A stretch of 64,000 nucleotides of DNA, from the NCBI GenBank assembly GCA_963969495.1, contig OZ018327.1, forward strand, positions 31,999,175 to 32,063,174, in the 5' to 3' direction. Below are positions 44,710 through 56,470 of this stretch, in pieces (positions within the stretch are counted from its first letter, which is position 1; each line of letters opens with the position of its first letter). Under the pieces are notes generated by a model. The model did no database searches. It saw only the letters and a program-made list of their open reading frames with translations, and had not been told where the DNA came from. Made by a program: the position numbers and the translations under genes. The stretch comes from Ceratothoa steindachneri (lineage: Eukaryota > Arthropoda > Malacostraca > Isopoda > Cymothoidae).

Positions 44710-45374
44710 TCTGAAACAAGTCCAGAAAAAGTCCGTTTTAGAGTCATAGGATATGTACATGTGAACAATACAAGTTCAGTAACCCATCTGTCCAAAATCT
44801 CTACTTGAGCATTGCCGAAGTTCGCAAGTAAAAATGTTCGGTTGACTTAAAAGAAGTGATTCCAAGCCGGATTTTTTTTGTCTTTAACAAGGCCTAATTA
44901 AAAGGAAACATGGATAATGACCTCCCTCAGAGTAAGTGGTAGGGGGCTTATGCAACTCCATAAGGTTAACCTTATACGACATAACCCTCGTTTTAATACA
45001 AACCATTCCAATAGATTTCAGGATCATTGTTTATTCATACCAATTTTCCATAGTCAATTAAATAATAATTTACATATTTTATAAGTTTTTCATTGGTATC
45101 ATTTATTTATCTGGTAATTTTTTTAGAGTAGAAAAACTAACTGACCAATTTCATAGGAGCTTTAATTAACCAATCGACAAAAAAAAGACAAAGCGAGACC
45201 AGTTTTGTTAGACGTACAGTGCCAGTAAGTCAGCTGTACAAAAGAACAACCTATTTTATACTGGTAAACAAATACACATACTCGCCCGTCTTTAAACACC
45301 TTAATATCCTAATGGACAAGTTTTTAAAAAAATCAAGACAAAAATACACGCTCAAAATTATTTAAAAAACCCCA
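44710..45374. other. Gene-free interval
   Basis: AT-rich, nothing recognised. Confidence 0.4.
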
Positions 45375-45687
45375 ACAGGCAATGGCTTGGCCACTCACCC
45401 CTACGTGGGGAGCTTGCGCTTCGCTACTAAGATTAAAATATAAAATCTGTAAAAAAGCAGCCATGGTTAACTTTTCAGAACTTCATCATTTGTAATTCTT
45501 TGGGTTTTAAAAAAATTCACAATTTCGATACTTATTTATTTTCTGAACTTCACCATTTTATTTTTTTGATATTATAAAAGATTATTAGAAATAATTTTGC
45601 TTAAAAAAAACATAAGTCATAACCAAACTAAGATGAAATTATTATTCAAATACTCAAAAAAATCGCCTTAAATTATAGAGTTAGCGA
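45375..45687 (-). mobile_element. Non-autonomous Helitron-like element, copy C (diverged)
   Basis: On the - strand it starts TCGCTAACTCTATAATTTAA and ends GCCAAGCCATTGCCTGT, with the CTCCCCACGTAGGGG hairpin. The last bases are CTGT rather than CTGG and the left flank is T rather than A, so ends have mutated. Internal GAAGTTCAGAAAATAA blocks match copies A and B. Confidence 0.68.
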
Positions 45688-45864
45688 AGCGATGATGATG
45701 AAATAGATTAATTCTTGGAGAAGGTAGTTCGGGTTTAGAATTACTATATTTTTTAATTAATGGTGGGGGGGGGGCGTATTATTTTTCATTTTGTAAAACA
45801 TGCATTAAAGCAAAGTAGTTAATTATAATAATGATTGTACGGGTGAAAGATGAGGCGAGGCGCC

Positions 45865-46545
45865 TCAAATCAAGATGATTATTGGGTTGAGGGTCTTACC
45901 TTCAGGTGAAAGGCTTAGTAGACTAAATCTACATAATTTAGAAAGGAAAAAAAAAGAGTTTGAGGGGACTTGATTGAAGTCGTTAACTGGGTAAAAGATT
46001 ACAATAGGAGAGACATAGGTAAGGTTTTTATATTTAACGAACGGGATAGGACTCCTAGGAATGGGTTCAAGCCGGACAAGATTAGGTTTAGAAAGAGATT
46101 GGTACAAATCGAGTGGTAGATGATTGGAATACGCCCAATAGGATACTTGGCAATGGGTTTAAGCTGGACAAGATTAGGTTTAAGAAAGAGATTGGTACAT
46201 AATGGAATAGTCTCACTAGGCATGTGATAAAAGCATGTTCCCAGGGGAGTTTTAAGAATAGATTGGATACATTTATGGATGAGGATGTTAGGTAGTGTAG
46301 TGGATTTTATCGAGGGGTGTAATAAAGTCCTGAACCCTCTTATATTCTGCACCTTACTAGTTAATGGGACAGAACCTGGTGATGGGAAGAGGGGCTGTCT
46401 CGTAGAGGCCTTTGGCAGACTCCTTTTCTCATACGTCGACTAAATATTTGGCCTCACGTCGCTCTATTATAGTGAATGTGTATCTATCTCCGGTTCTCTT
46501 CCTCGTGTCGTCGGGTGTACGACCTCGCGTTTACAAACAAAACTA
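45865..46545 (+). pseudogene. LINE family C 3' end, copy 3, with internal duplication
   Basis: GLRVLPSGERLSRLNLHNLE, then diverged C-terminal coding (KLDKIRFKKEIGT, RLDTFMDEDV) and the conserved tail (GTTAATGGGACAGAACCTGG). The GGGATAGGAC...AAGAGATTGGTAC stretch at about 46041-46096 is repeated at 46139-46195. Confidence 0.78.
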
Positions 46546-46880
46546 TCCAAGTGTGCATTTATTTGTTTTACATACCCTTGATGACGGTCGCCAGAAGAGA
46601 TTCTCCCTGATTAAAAAAAACAACGACAACAAAACGCATTCATTTATATTCATTTGTTTCATTTTCTATCATCGCGTGGACAGGTATGATCTCAGTATCG
46701 GGAACAGGTGTCTTAGGGACACCTGTGCTGATGTACGCGAGTGTGTGTGTGGAAGGAGAGACCGATGCCAGATGGTGTGAATGTAAATGAGGATATCGTC
46801 GAGGTGCTGTGAGCGAATTCCTCAATCAAACGCCGTAAATTATAAAGAGGTGGAGTGGTATACGCCTTTCTATCTTTTTT
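46546..46880. other. Gene-free interval
   Basis: Nothing recognised apart from the run-out of the LINE C tail. Confidence 0.35.
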
Positions 46881-47457
46881 CTCGCTCACACACACAATAT
46901 TATCCTCCTTCTCATACATATATACACTTTTCTCACACACAAACACGCACTTATCTGTCATACAAACACTTCTCACTCACACATACAATGTTCTCCCTCT
47001 CATGCATACATGTGCACCTTTCTGACACACAAACGCATTTATCTCTCACACAATTATTTTCCTCATCTCTCACACAAACACTTTTCTCGCACACACACAA
47101 TCTTCTCTCCACCCTCTCATGCAAACTTTATTACTCTCTTACACACTTTCTCTTATCTCCCTTTCTAACACACACACACACACACACACAGACTCTCTTT
47201 CCTTTCTTTTTCTCTCTCATCCACACACATATTCTTCCTTCACACACACTCTTTCACACACGCAAGCACAGTGTATTTATCTTGCACATACATACATTTA
47301 TCTCCCTCTCTCACACGCACCCGTATACTCTTCTCTCACACACGTGCCCCGTCCTCTCTCTCACACACATACATACGCGCCCTCTTCTCTCACACACGCG
47401 CGAGAACTCCTCTTTCACACATATCCGTATACTCTTCACTCACACACACGAGCACTC

Positions 47458-47489
<32 letters not shown>

Positions 47490-48170
47490 AAACGCACACA
47501 CGCCAATTCCTCTCTCACACACCCGTATGCTCTTCTCCTACACACGCGCGCCCTCCTCTCCCCCTCTAACACACACGCGCGCGCACTCCTCTTTCACACA
47601 CAACCGTATACTACTCTTCTCTTACACATGCGTGCCCTCTTCTCTCTCCCTCACACACACTCGCATTCTTCTCTCACACACCTGTATACTCTTCTCTTAC
47701 ACACACACGACCTCTTCTCTCTCCCTCACACACGCGCACTCCTCTCCTACACACTCGTATACTCTTCTCTTATACACGGGCTCCCTCACACACACACACG
47801 CACACTCATCTCTCATACCCCCGTATACTCTTCACTCTAACACGCGTGTCCTCTTCTCTCTCCATCACACATACACGCATAAACCTCTCTCACACACCCG
47901 TATGCTCTTCTCCTTTACACACCGGTGTACTCTTCTCCTTCCCACTCATGCCCTCTTCTCTCTCACACACACCAATATACTTTTCTCTTACACATGCACA
48001 TCCTCTTCTCTCTCTCTCACACGCACACTCATCCCTCATACCTCTATACTCTTTACTTTAACACGCGTGTCCTCTTCTCCCCCTTCCCCTTCACACATAC
48101 ACCTCTCTCACACACCCGTATACTCTTCTCCTTCACACTCACGCCCTCTTCTCTCTCTCTCACGCGCGCT
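46881..48170. repeat. CA/CT-rich complex tandem array
   Basis: About 1.3 kb of CTCACACACACG, CTCTTCTCTC and CACCCGTATACTCTTCTC phrases, with clean (CA)n at about 47169-47191 and (CT)n at 47461-47489. Frames of up to 355 aa on the + strand consist of Ser/Thr/Leu/His runs and are products of composition. Confidence 0.93.
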
Positions 48171-48667
48171 GCGAACACCCAAGTAATCCTCCTCCTTCGA
48201 CCGCCATTAAATCCAAGTGAACTTTATTGGGTTGGTGTCTTTTAATGGTGTTTAACGGGTCGTTTCGAATCCGATATTTTATGGGGAGAAGAGCCCCCCT
48301 CCCCTCCCTCCACACACACTGTCCTCCGGCTCTCCGCCTCCTCACATTCCCTTCCTCCAGCAGCGGCAAATAGAGGACAGACGTAACTCAAAAGGAGGAC
48401 GAAGGTCACACGTGGACAAATTACCCCCCGCAGGAAAAAATGAAGTGTTTATAACGAAGGCCTCGGGGATCTTGATCCCCAGATACACGTGATTTTTATG
48501 AGTCCAGGGCGTATCCCAAGGCCGCAACGAGCATGTACGTAGTTAGAGGCGCCCAAATGGATTGAAATTACGAATAGAGATTGATCACCAATAAACTAAT
48601 GCTTGGGTACCGAACTTCGGCCTAACACATTTTGTTCGTACTTGTGACCTGCCACCAAAGACTTAAT
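48171..48667. other. Gene-free interval
   Basis: Nothing recognised. Confidence 0.35.
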
Positions 48668-48732
48668 CCTGCGAACACAAATACAAAGATATCGGGATCT
48701 AATCCCGATATCTTTGAATTTGTGTTCGCAGG
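48668..48732. repeat. 65-bp near-perfect palindrome
   Basis: Arms 48668-48698 and 48702-48732 are 31 nt, inverted, one mismatch, with a 3-nt centre (CTA). The arms begin CCTGCGAACACAAATACAAA and end GATATCGGGAT. Confidence 0.93.
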
Positions 48733-49260
48733 AGCTCCCTTTCCCCAGAACAGGGTCGTATCAGACCATAACAAAATGGGTCGCATATATAAGCATAAAG
48801 GGAATCAAACTTACGACCACAACGTTGCGGGTTGGAACTCCAGACTTGCGAAAGGAAACCCATACGGAGATATTGACCTTCCTCACCAGGACGGATCTAT
48901 TTGCGAGAATTAAAGGATTCAAAGTTGCGAACATCTTTTTTAAGGTGAATCAAATCAAGCCTTATAGCGACATTGAACCGCGCAATCACAAATAGTGTTC
49001 ATAAGTAAGAACGACAGGGTACTCAGCGCTGCAAACAAAATTCAAAGGTATGAACGACCCCCAGCCCCACCCATAAGGAGAAAAAAATACGGATGTCAAA
49101 TTTCCTCGTCACAGTGGACATTTCGTATTTAAGAGAACGGGTGAACTCTAACTTGCGAACACAATTTCAGCGGTATGAATGACCCTTCACCCTAAGGGGG
49201 GAAAACATGGTATCAAATCCTCTCGTTACAACGGACGTGTTCGTAATTAAGAGCGCGGAT
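48733..49260. repeat. Degenerate TTGCGAACACAA repeats
   Basis: Spaced copies of TTGCGAACAC/TGCGAACACAATTTCA with ATGAACGACCC-type blocks between them. The palindrome arms contain the same GCGAACACAAAT word. Confidence 0.55.
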
Positions 49261-49261
49261 G

Positions 49262-49345
49262 AACTCATAATGCGGCATCGAACCCTGGCCGTGGACGCAA
49301 GGTCCCCCCTTCCGTCAACCATCTCCGGTTAGCCACCAGACACGG
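49262..49345 (-). mobile_element. Possible tRNA-like SINE head
   Basis: On the - strand an A-box-like TGGCTAACCGG (49325-49335) precedes a B-box-like GGTTCGATGCC (49273-49283). Stems do not pair well, so this is a weak call. Confidence 0.3.
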
Positions 49346-50390
49346 ACCGAAAAAGCCGTCGTTACAAAGAAACGAATCGTCTTTCTTTTTTATGAAATAA
49401 AATAGGAAAGACCAATTAAATCCGGGTCTTTCTATCCTATTGGGGAAAAGGAGGTTCAAAATCCTATTGATCGATGTCTTAATGGGGTCGTGGGATCGTT
49501 TTAAATCCTCGGATTTCTTTTTTTTAGAGAAATCCGGTCTCGCTTTTCTTTTTGATCTCGTTTTGGGATTATTTTTTTTCCTTAAATTTTGAAAATGTGG
49601 TGACAATTCGCGTTTCATTTTTATTTTTTATTTTTTCTTCATTTTATACTTCTTTATTCCGGTGTCTGTATTTTTTTTGTTCTCCTTTTAATTGATCGTT
49701 GTGGATGTTCTTTATTATACATTTTCTATTTTTTCTTTTGCATGCATTTATAATTTTATTCTTTTTCTTGAAGTTATTCTTTATTTTCATTCTCTCTCTT
49801 CGTTTCTTTGTAGTTCTTTCTTTCTACCTGTTTTTTTTTCATTTCAATTTATTTTCTTATTTTACTCTTATTTTCTTTCAATTTGTTTCTTCTATTTTTT
49901 CTTTGTTTTATTTTATCTTTTATTTTTTTTATTTATGTCCTTTCTTTTCTCCATTTTAGTTTATTTTTATTTTACTAATTTAATTTGTTTTAAATCTCTT
50001 TCTGAGCCCTTTCAGAGCAAAATCTGGCTATTGGACCCCATTAGGGCCTGGGTGGAGCTTTATTTACTGGGGTATCTCCACCTCTCCAAATGTACTGTAA
50101 ACTTCAAGAGAAAAATCATACGCTCATACGTACACACGCATTTACCCACACGACGCATGCGCACGCACACGCATAAACGTGTTTCGAGCGGAAAACAAAA
50201 TACCCTTTAAATGAGTACTCGCATAGAGGTAGAGGGCGGGGGCGGGGGGCGGGGGCTTATCGGTGCTTCTGATTCCTGATTAATTTCAATCGCGGGAAAT
50301 TGATCATCGCCTGAGGCCGGGATCGGGGATTAGTGATCGCAAATCCCTGATTACACCCCCGCTCCTCAAACGAGGCATGTTGGCACTCTG
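49346..50390. other. Gene-free interval, T-rich
   Basis: T-rich sequence (49560-50000) gives hydrophobic Phe/Leu frames up to 172 aa without any recognisable protein family. G-rich GGGCGGGGGCGGGG near 50235. Confidence 0.45.
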
Positions 50391-50900
50391 CCATATTTCG
50401 TTAGGCACCCTACGATCGTGCCATATTTAGATAGGCTCCCTATGATGCTACTTTGTGTGCTGCCATGTTTAGATAGGCGCCCATGATGCTACTTTGTGTA
50501 GTGCCATATCTAAATAGGCGCTCCATGATGCTACTTTTTATGGTGCCATATTTAGATATGCTCCCCATTATGCTACTTTGTGTGGTGCCATATTTATATA
50601 GGTTCCTCATGATGCTACTTTGTGTGGTGCCATATTTAGGTAGGCTCCCCATGATGGTACACGGCGGCGTCACATTTAGATAAGTGTTCCGTGATGGTAC
50701 TTTGCGGTACCACATCCAGGTACACACCCTACGATGACTCTCCTAGTCCCACATTTAGAGGTATGTGTCCCATGATGGTATTATACGGTGCCACATTTAG
50801 ATAGGTGCTCCACGATAGTACTATACACTGCCACATTAAGGTAGGTGCCCATAATGGCACTCTGTAGTGCCATAGTTTGGTAGGTCTCCCTCGAGGTCTC
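50391..50900. repeat. About 43-bp tandem array, about 12 copies
   Basis: Units contain CCATATTTAGATAGGCTCCC, then CATGATGCTACTTTGTGTGG. Well conserved in the middle, diverged at the right. Confidence 0.93.
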
Positions 50901-50944
50901 TTTTTAAAAGAGATAGAAACAGTTCGCTAACAGAGTACCAGGAA

Positions 50945-51085
50945 AAGTAATCGAAAACCAACGATGGCATCTCCATCCGAGAGCGTTTAATGGAGGGATC
51001 CGTAAAAAAAATGGTGGAGTTAAGGGAAATGTAAGGTATACAACCCGAGTAGTCTAAAGAGGAGACTACTATGTGCGAATGAGGA
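50945..51085 (+). repeat. Dispersed repeat R, copy 4
   Basis: Starts TCGAAAACCAACGATGGCAT and ends GTCTAAAGAGGAGACTACTA followed by TGTGCG. Confidence 0.55.
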
Positions 51086-51981
51086 TAGTGAGGGTTCGTC
51101 GTATGTAGTAATAAAACGAAAACCATATCCTTTATGGAGCACCCTGTCCTCGGCGCGACTAGGTTCTAATTTTCAGGGCCAGGGAGAAGCGGTGTTGGTT
51201 GAGCAGGGGGAAATAAGAGGGAGCCCCACCAGCCGCAGGATGAGTATTGTGATTTCCATTAAGTAAAATGAGAGAATCGTATCAGGAAGAGTGGGATAAA
51301 TTGAGTGAATTCAATGGTTGTAAGTGTGTGAGAGAAGAGAAATATCTTATATTTTTTCCTATCAGTAAGCAATCACACACCCGTACACCACCTCCGCCCG
51401 AAGGAAGAATCCAGCGAGCAATTTCGCCGTCATTTTTATCATCATCCATCGCTAATATTATTTATAAGTACAAATTAAACTGTCAACACAGCTCCCAACA
51501 CTGCCAGTTACTTACACTATTCCACACGCACGAATGAATGCATACACGCACACGATAAGTGTATACAGTGTATGTATTGGCAGTGTAACGGTAACTATGA
51601 CGTTGATTGTGTATTGGTATAAAGAATTAACCACACAGACACCGTATCACACCTGTAGACTAAAGTATACACATGTAATTACAGGTACACACGCGAGGGC
51701 ATATCCTCCATGTATATACGAATGTATGCATCGAGGCCAAACCGCAGACACATACCTCATTTATCAACATACATACATTTCAGTTTAAATATGCACGCAC
51801 ATGTGCGCAAATCTTTTTTTTTTTTGCTATAACAAGAGCAAGATGTGGCCACTCCATTTCTACCATGCACACCACGGCGCTACCCTAACTCTGTGCTGAG
51901 CCTAGGGCAAATATGAGATACAATTTATGGGTGACCTTCCTATTCCTGAACTCGCAGAGCTCGGTTGCTCTCGAAACCAAC

Positions 51982-51984
<3 letters not shown>
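51086..51984. other. Gene-free interval
   Basis: No gene recognised; a T tract lies at about 51811-51825. Confidence 0.4.

Positions 51985-52029
<45 letters not shown>
51985..52029. repeat. (AT)n microsatellite
   Basis: About 22 AT dinucleotides. Confidence 0.97.
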
Positions 52030-52033
<4 letters not shown>

Positions 52034-52289
52034 CTGCGCATAATGACACACTATGCTGTAAAATAATATTTTATTTTTTAAGCTGTTACTTTTCTTGAAA
52101 AGAATTCCTTTTTTTCTATGGGTAAAAAAACTATCACTCATATATTGTCAATTTCGTTTTTACATCTAAATACCTTAACCATATGAAATGGCACTTTTTT
52201 ATAAAGTATTTCATTCCTTTGAGAAACTTAATCACTCTATTAAATAATTGTATGATTAAATTTTTTAATAGATTAATGGACCCCAAATC

Positions 52290-52850
52290 AAAGGAATTTT
52301 TCCCTTGTTTAGACCAAATTGCGTCAAATGCGATCATGCGGAACTGCAGCGAAACCCAGATAGAATTGCTGATTGGGCGGAGAAATGGCAGATGAACTTT
52401 TACATAGATAATTGCAAGGCCGTACATTCGGAATGCCGTAACTTAAAAGCGGATTGCCACATCCTGGAATCCGTTAAATTAGAAAGGAACCTAGGAGTTT
52501 AATTTCGGGTGACCTCCAAAGTTTCAAAACAATGAGTCGAAGCTACAAGAACGCAAACCGAAGTAGACGATTACCCGGACAACTGAACGAAGTATTTAAA
52601 ATCTTAAAATGATTTACTAATATGAATTATTTTCCGAGCTGGACGATAGGGCGAACACGAACCAAAATAGTTTTGAAATTGGTAATTAAGCCCTTAAACT
52701 CGACAGAGCTCAAAATTTCTTTAGTTATAAAATCACACGAACGTGGAATAGCCTATCTAACCGAGTAGTAAAAAGTACGTCAGAAAATACAATATACGTA
52801 TTTAAAATTCGACTTGACGAGAATTTTTTGAGTGTACATTTTTCCTAGTA
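52290..52850 (+). pseudogene. LINE family A fragment (+ strand)
   Basis: RIADWAEKWQMNFYIDNCKA and LESVKLERNLGV, then VTSKVSKQ, and a terminal block ITRTWNSLSNRVVKSTSENT with IRLDENF match the thumb and C-terminus of the LINE A copy at 1228-1900. Stops and indels throughout. Confidence 0.78.
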
Positions 52851-53555
52851 GAAGGAATGAAACAGCCAATGAAAGATCAGGAAGTTTTGAGGGAAAAAAA
52901 AGAAGAAATAAATAAAATTATGCCAACTCTTCTATCCCCCGTTAAACATGTTTGCAAATCCATTTTCCCTACTTTTTTTTTGTCGCTAAATTTCTTTCCA
53001 CACTAGCAGGCGAGACCCTGCTGGAGAAGATCTGTCTTATCCTTCCTTTTGTATAATCGAGCGATTGTTTTGAGTTATAATAGAACCCTACATGGCTCAT
53101 AGGTAGATAAGTGTGTACCCTAGTACTAAAACTAATAAAAAAAAGTATGATTTTAAGTGATATACATTCAGGTAAATGTGTATCAGCCTTCGAGTACTAA
53201 AATTAGAATTAACATCTATCGGGCCAAATTATTAGTAAGATGGTTAATCTGTGGTTCTCTGATATAGTTAGGTTGCTGTATCTTTCAACTTCTTGCTTCT
53301 GTGGCTATCTTCAGACCCCCGGGGGTAGCTAAATATATGAAACAAATGAACACATATTTTGGCAGGGAATTTTCATTCACTAAAGGCAACTTTTTATCAC
53401 TAGAATTTTATTCCAGATAAAAAGTTGTTTTTTTCACTCCACCCTAATATATATGTATAAACGATGATTGTTCCAGTTGTTTACTACTTGATACAGTCAA
53501 TTCATTGGTGGTTAAATAAAAACCATTCCCTTACAGGTATTAAAATAAAAACGGT
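52851..53555. other. Gene-free interval
   Basis: AT-rich, nothing recognised. Confidence 0.4.
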
Positions 53556-53775
53556 CTATTTATTTTCACGGTGGGTTTTTTTCCTTAGCTTCATCAAAAC
53601 TAGAAAGAGGAATTTATAATAGTTCCTCATTGGCGGAAGCAATAGAAAATTGGAATTTTGATTACAAATAATAATGCAATAATAAAGTGAAAAAAAAGGA
53701 TAATACCATTTGTACCTACACCCTACCACATAATAAAACAAGCTCTACCCCCTCACAAAAAAATGAAAAAAGGAA
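53556..53775. repeat. Dispersed repeat E, copy 1
   Basis: Shares with 61134-61312 the words GATTACAAATAATAATGCAA, TAATAAAGTGAAAAA, and ACCACATAATAAAACAA in the same order. Class unknown. Confidence 0.65.
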
Positions 53776-54054
53776 ATAATAATATTTGCTCAGTAGGTTT
53801 TGCTCTCGGCTCACTGAGCTCGACTGGAATTTAAAGAGAGTGCTCGCGTTTGTTGATGTGAACTTGTTAACTCTGAGCCCAATAACATCACGCTACCTGA
53901 CCCTTATAATATAACAATAAAGAACGATTGTTCTCGCAAAGCCCATGAATGATGAAGGATTGTGCCCTCTGATCGCATTCTTTGAGCAGACAATAAGCTA
54001 CTATTGAACCCTTTTAATCATTCGGGTATGTGCCCACCATCCTTCCTACGCACC

Positions 54055-54615
54055 TCTTTTTTCCTCTCTCTCTCTCTTTCTCCTTCTCGTCTCAGTCTTT
54101 CTCTATCTCGTCTCTCTCTTTTCTCTTTCTCGTATCCATCTGTCTCGCTCGTCTCTACTTCCCACGTATATCTCTTTCTTGCTCCCTCTCGTCTCTCTCT
54201 TTATCTCACTCTTCTCTCGTATCTATTTCTCATTTCTCTCGTATTTATCCCTCTTATATCTATCTTATCTATCTATCTCGTATATCTCTCTCTTTCTCCC
54301 TCTCGTATCCATATATGTCTCTTTTTTCTCCATTTCGCCCCTCTATCTCTCTCTTTCTCTCGTATATATCTCTATCTACCTCTCTTATCTCTCTCGTATC
54401 TATATATCTGCCTCTCTTATCTCTCTATATCTAATACTCTTATCTCTCTCGTATATATCTCTATCTACCTCTCTTATCTCTCTCAGATATATTTCTATAT
54501 ACCTCTCGTATCGATCTACCTCTCTTATCTCTCTCGTATCGATCTACCTCTATTATCTCTCTCAGATTATCTCTATCTATCTCTCTTATCTATCTCCTCT
54601 CTTAATATATATCTT
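54055..54615. repeat. CT-rich array of TCTCTCGTATCTATC-type units
   Basis: About 560 bp of CTCTCTTTCT and TATCTCTCTCGTATATATCT phrases. Open + frames of up to 214 aa are low-complexity. Confidence 0.9.
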
Positions 54616-54857
54616 GAAATACTTGTAGCTCAGGCATCATACTGGTGATAAAGAGGCACAGGGAAAGAGAAAGAAATATTCCGAGTACTTTCAAACAGTT
54701 TACAGCGTATTCCGAACAAGAGTCAACACAGGGTGTAGCAACTATAGTGAAGATGGCCCGCATTGGGCCCCCTTCCAGCGACTAACCACACCCGACGTAG
54801 TTTAACATCACTACAATCGTGAGCAGTGTTTCCATTTAGTAAGATCAGATCTATCTA

Positions 54858-54904
<47 letters not shown>
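54858..54904. repeat. (AT)n microsatellite
   Basis: About 23 AT dinucleotides. Confidence 0.97.
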
Positions 54905-54908
<4 letters not shown>

Positions 54909-54987
54909 GCCAAATGTAAGCAAACGCATTGCTGAAGTTAAACATTATCTACAATAAATCATTCACGTTTTTATAGGAGATTTTTTA

Positions 54988-55249
54988 GTCGCGTGCAATT
55001 CTATAGGTTACTATGACCGTCCGTAGGTTTGTCGGTAGGATGGTAACCATTTTACTTTTCAATGAGTTTTGAGTCAATATCCTCGTAACTACTATTCGGT
55101 CGATTCTAACGAAATTTGGAACCCTTATGTTGTTTTACATTCTCCTTCGAATGATATAATTCTCAAGGTCCTCCCAAGGATAGTCCGGGAGATATTGAAA
55201 ATTTGAAAGGTCGTAAGGTCATAAGTGAGAATAAATGAGAGCACGCGAC
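54988..55249. mobile_element. TTA-flanked MITE, copy 3 (most complete)
   Basis: 262 bp, GTCGCGTGC at the left and GCACGCGAC at the right, with TTA immediately outside both ends (54985-54987, 55250-55252). No coding capacity. Confidence 0.85.
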
Positions 55250-55329
55250 TTAAATCTGTTGACCTTGTTTTGAATTTCCAGAACTTTCTAGAATAAGCTA
55301 CAATTACGTCACACGAGTGTTGTCTTTCA

Positions 55330-56290
55330 TTTTTACCACATCTCAATGTGGGAGAGAATCAAGAACATAGGTAAGATGTGAGAGAGCGCCTTGGTTCCAT
55401 TTCGAGACACCAGGAACGCGTACTGAGAACTATCCACACCCTCAGGCATCAGGCCAAATAACCATACACGAGTATAGGGACACCATAATAGTGAATATTA
55501 TGTTAAGAAGTGGAAGGAAACCGGGATTGTCACCCGTGGTTATTCTTAACATGTTAAGGAAGATTGAAATTGATCCACATACTACTGTGTCAAGGCTTAA
55601 CTGCGGTTGGAGTTGATGTTTCGGAGACGACAGTGAAGATATTACTATACCAAAAGGACCTTCGTCTCAGCAAAGCTAGAAAGAAGCCATTCATGAAGCT
55701 CAAGTTGTCGCAAAGCTGATGTTTCAGAGACGACAGTGAAGAAATTACTACACCAAAAGGACCTCCTTCTCAGTAAAGCTAGAAAGAAGCCATTCATGAA
55801 GCTCAAGTTGCTGCAAAGCTGATGTTTCGAAGATGATATTGAAGATATTACTACACCAAAAGGACCTGCGTCTCAGCAAAGCTAGAAAGAAGCCATTCGT
55901 GAAGCTCAAGTTTCGGCAAAGCTGATGCTTCGTAGATGATAATGTAGATATTATTACACCAAAACGACCTTCGTCTCAGCAAAGCTTGAAAGAAACCATT
56001 CGTGAAGCTCAATTTGCCGCAAAGCTGATGTATGCAAATGAACACGTTCGCTTTGATAAAAAGACAGGAAGAAAGTATTAGAATGTATTTAAGGTAATGA
56101 AAATGGATTCTAAGTGGAGAAGACATGGTTGGCGGGAACGAAGGATAAAGTATAATGTTATGGGTTTCGTTTGTTGGTAATAGTTTAAAAAAAATTGTCG
56201 AGTTACTTTGGTGTATATAGCCACTGATGAGGTATCAACCATGCACACTGAGGCAGCGAGCACCGCTTTGATCACAGTTAAAAGTATGCC
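55330..56290 (+). pseudogene. Tc1-like transposase remnant with a 4 x 103-bp internal duplication
   Basis: On the + strand KWKETGIVTRGYS and KIEIDPH, then VSETTVKILLYQKDLRLSKA look like the Tc1-type N-terminal HTH region. After the duplication, KLMYANEHVRFDKKTGRKY and NVMGFVCW look like its continuation. Stops interrupt every part and the catalytic region is not recognisable. Confidence 0.6.
55615..56026. repeat. 103-bp tandem repeat, 4 copies, made of transposase coding sequence
   Basis: Units start GATGTTTCGG-like at 55615, 55718, 55821 and 55924; the next boundary is 56027. Each unit contains TATTACTACACCAAAAGGAC and AAAGAAGCCATTCATGAAGC. 103 is not a multiple of three, so the duplication shifts the frame at each copy. 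Confidence 0.95.
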
Positions 56291-56470
56291 GTTAGTACAC
56301 TACGCTACGCAGAGAACCAAAAAATTACCTGAATAGAATAGCTTTTAAGGAACACTTTCGAAAGCTCGAACGAAGACTATGAAAGAAATAGAAAATTAAT
56401 TGGGAATTCAAAGAATAAATGAGGAATAGGTAAACGCGTGTCAGATATACAAATGTATATATCTTTCGAA

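Noticed and set aside
46787..48186. Open frames of 189-355 aa rich in His/Thr/Ser/Leu
   Set aside because: They arise from CA/CT-rich array sequence that rarely forms stops; overlapping frames are open at the same time.
49692..50210. 172-aa Phe-rich frame, apparently membrane-spanning
   Set aside because: T-rich low-complexity DNA translated; no family motif.
54004..54648. 214-aa frame resembling a multi-pass membrane protein
   Set aside because: Hydrophobic Leu/Tyr/Ile/Ser runs come from CT- and TAT-rich simple sequence.
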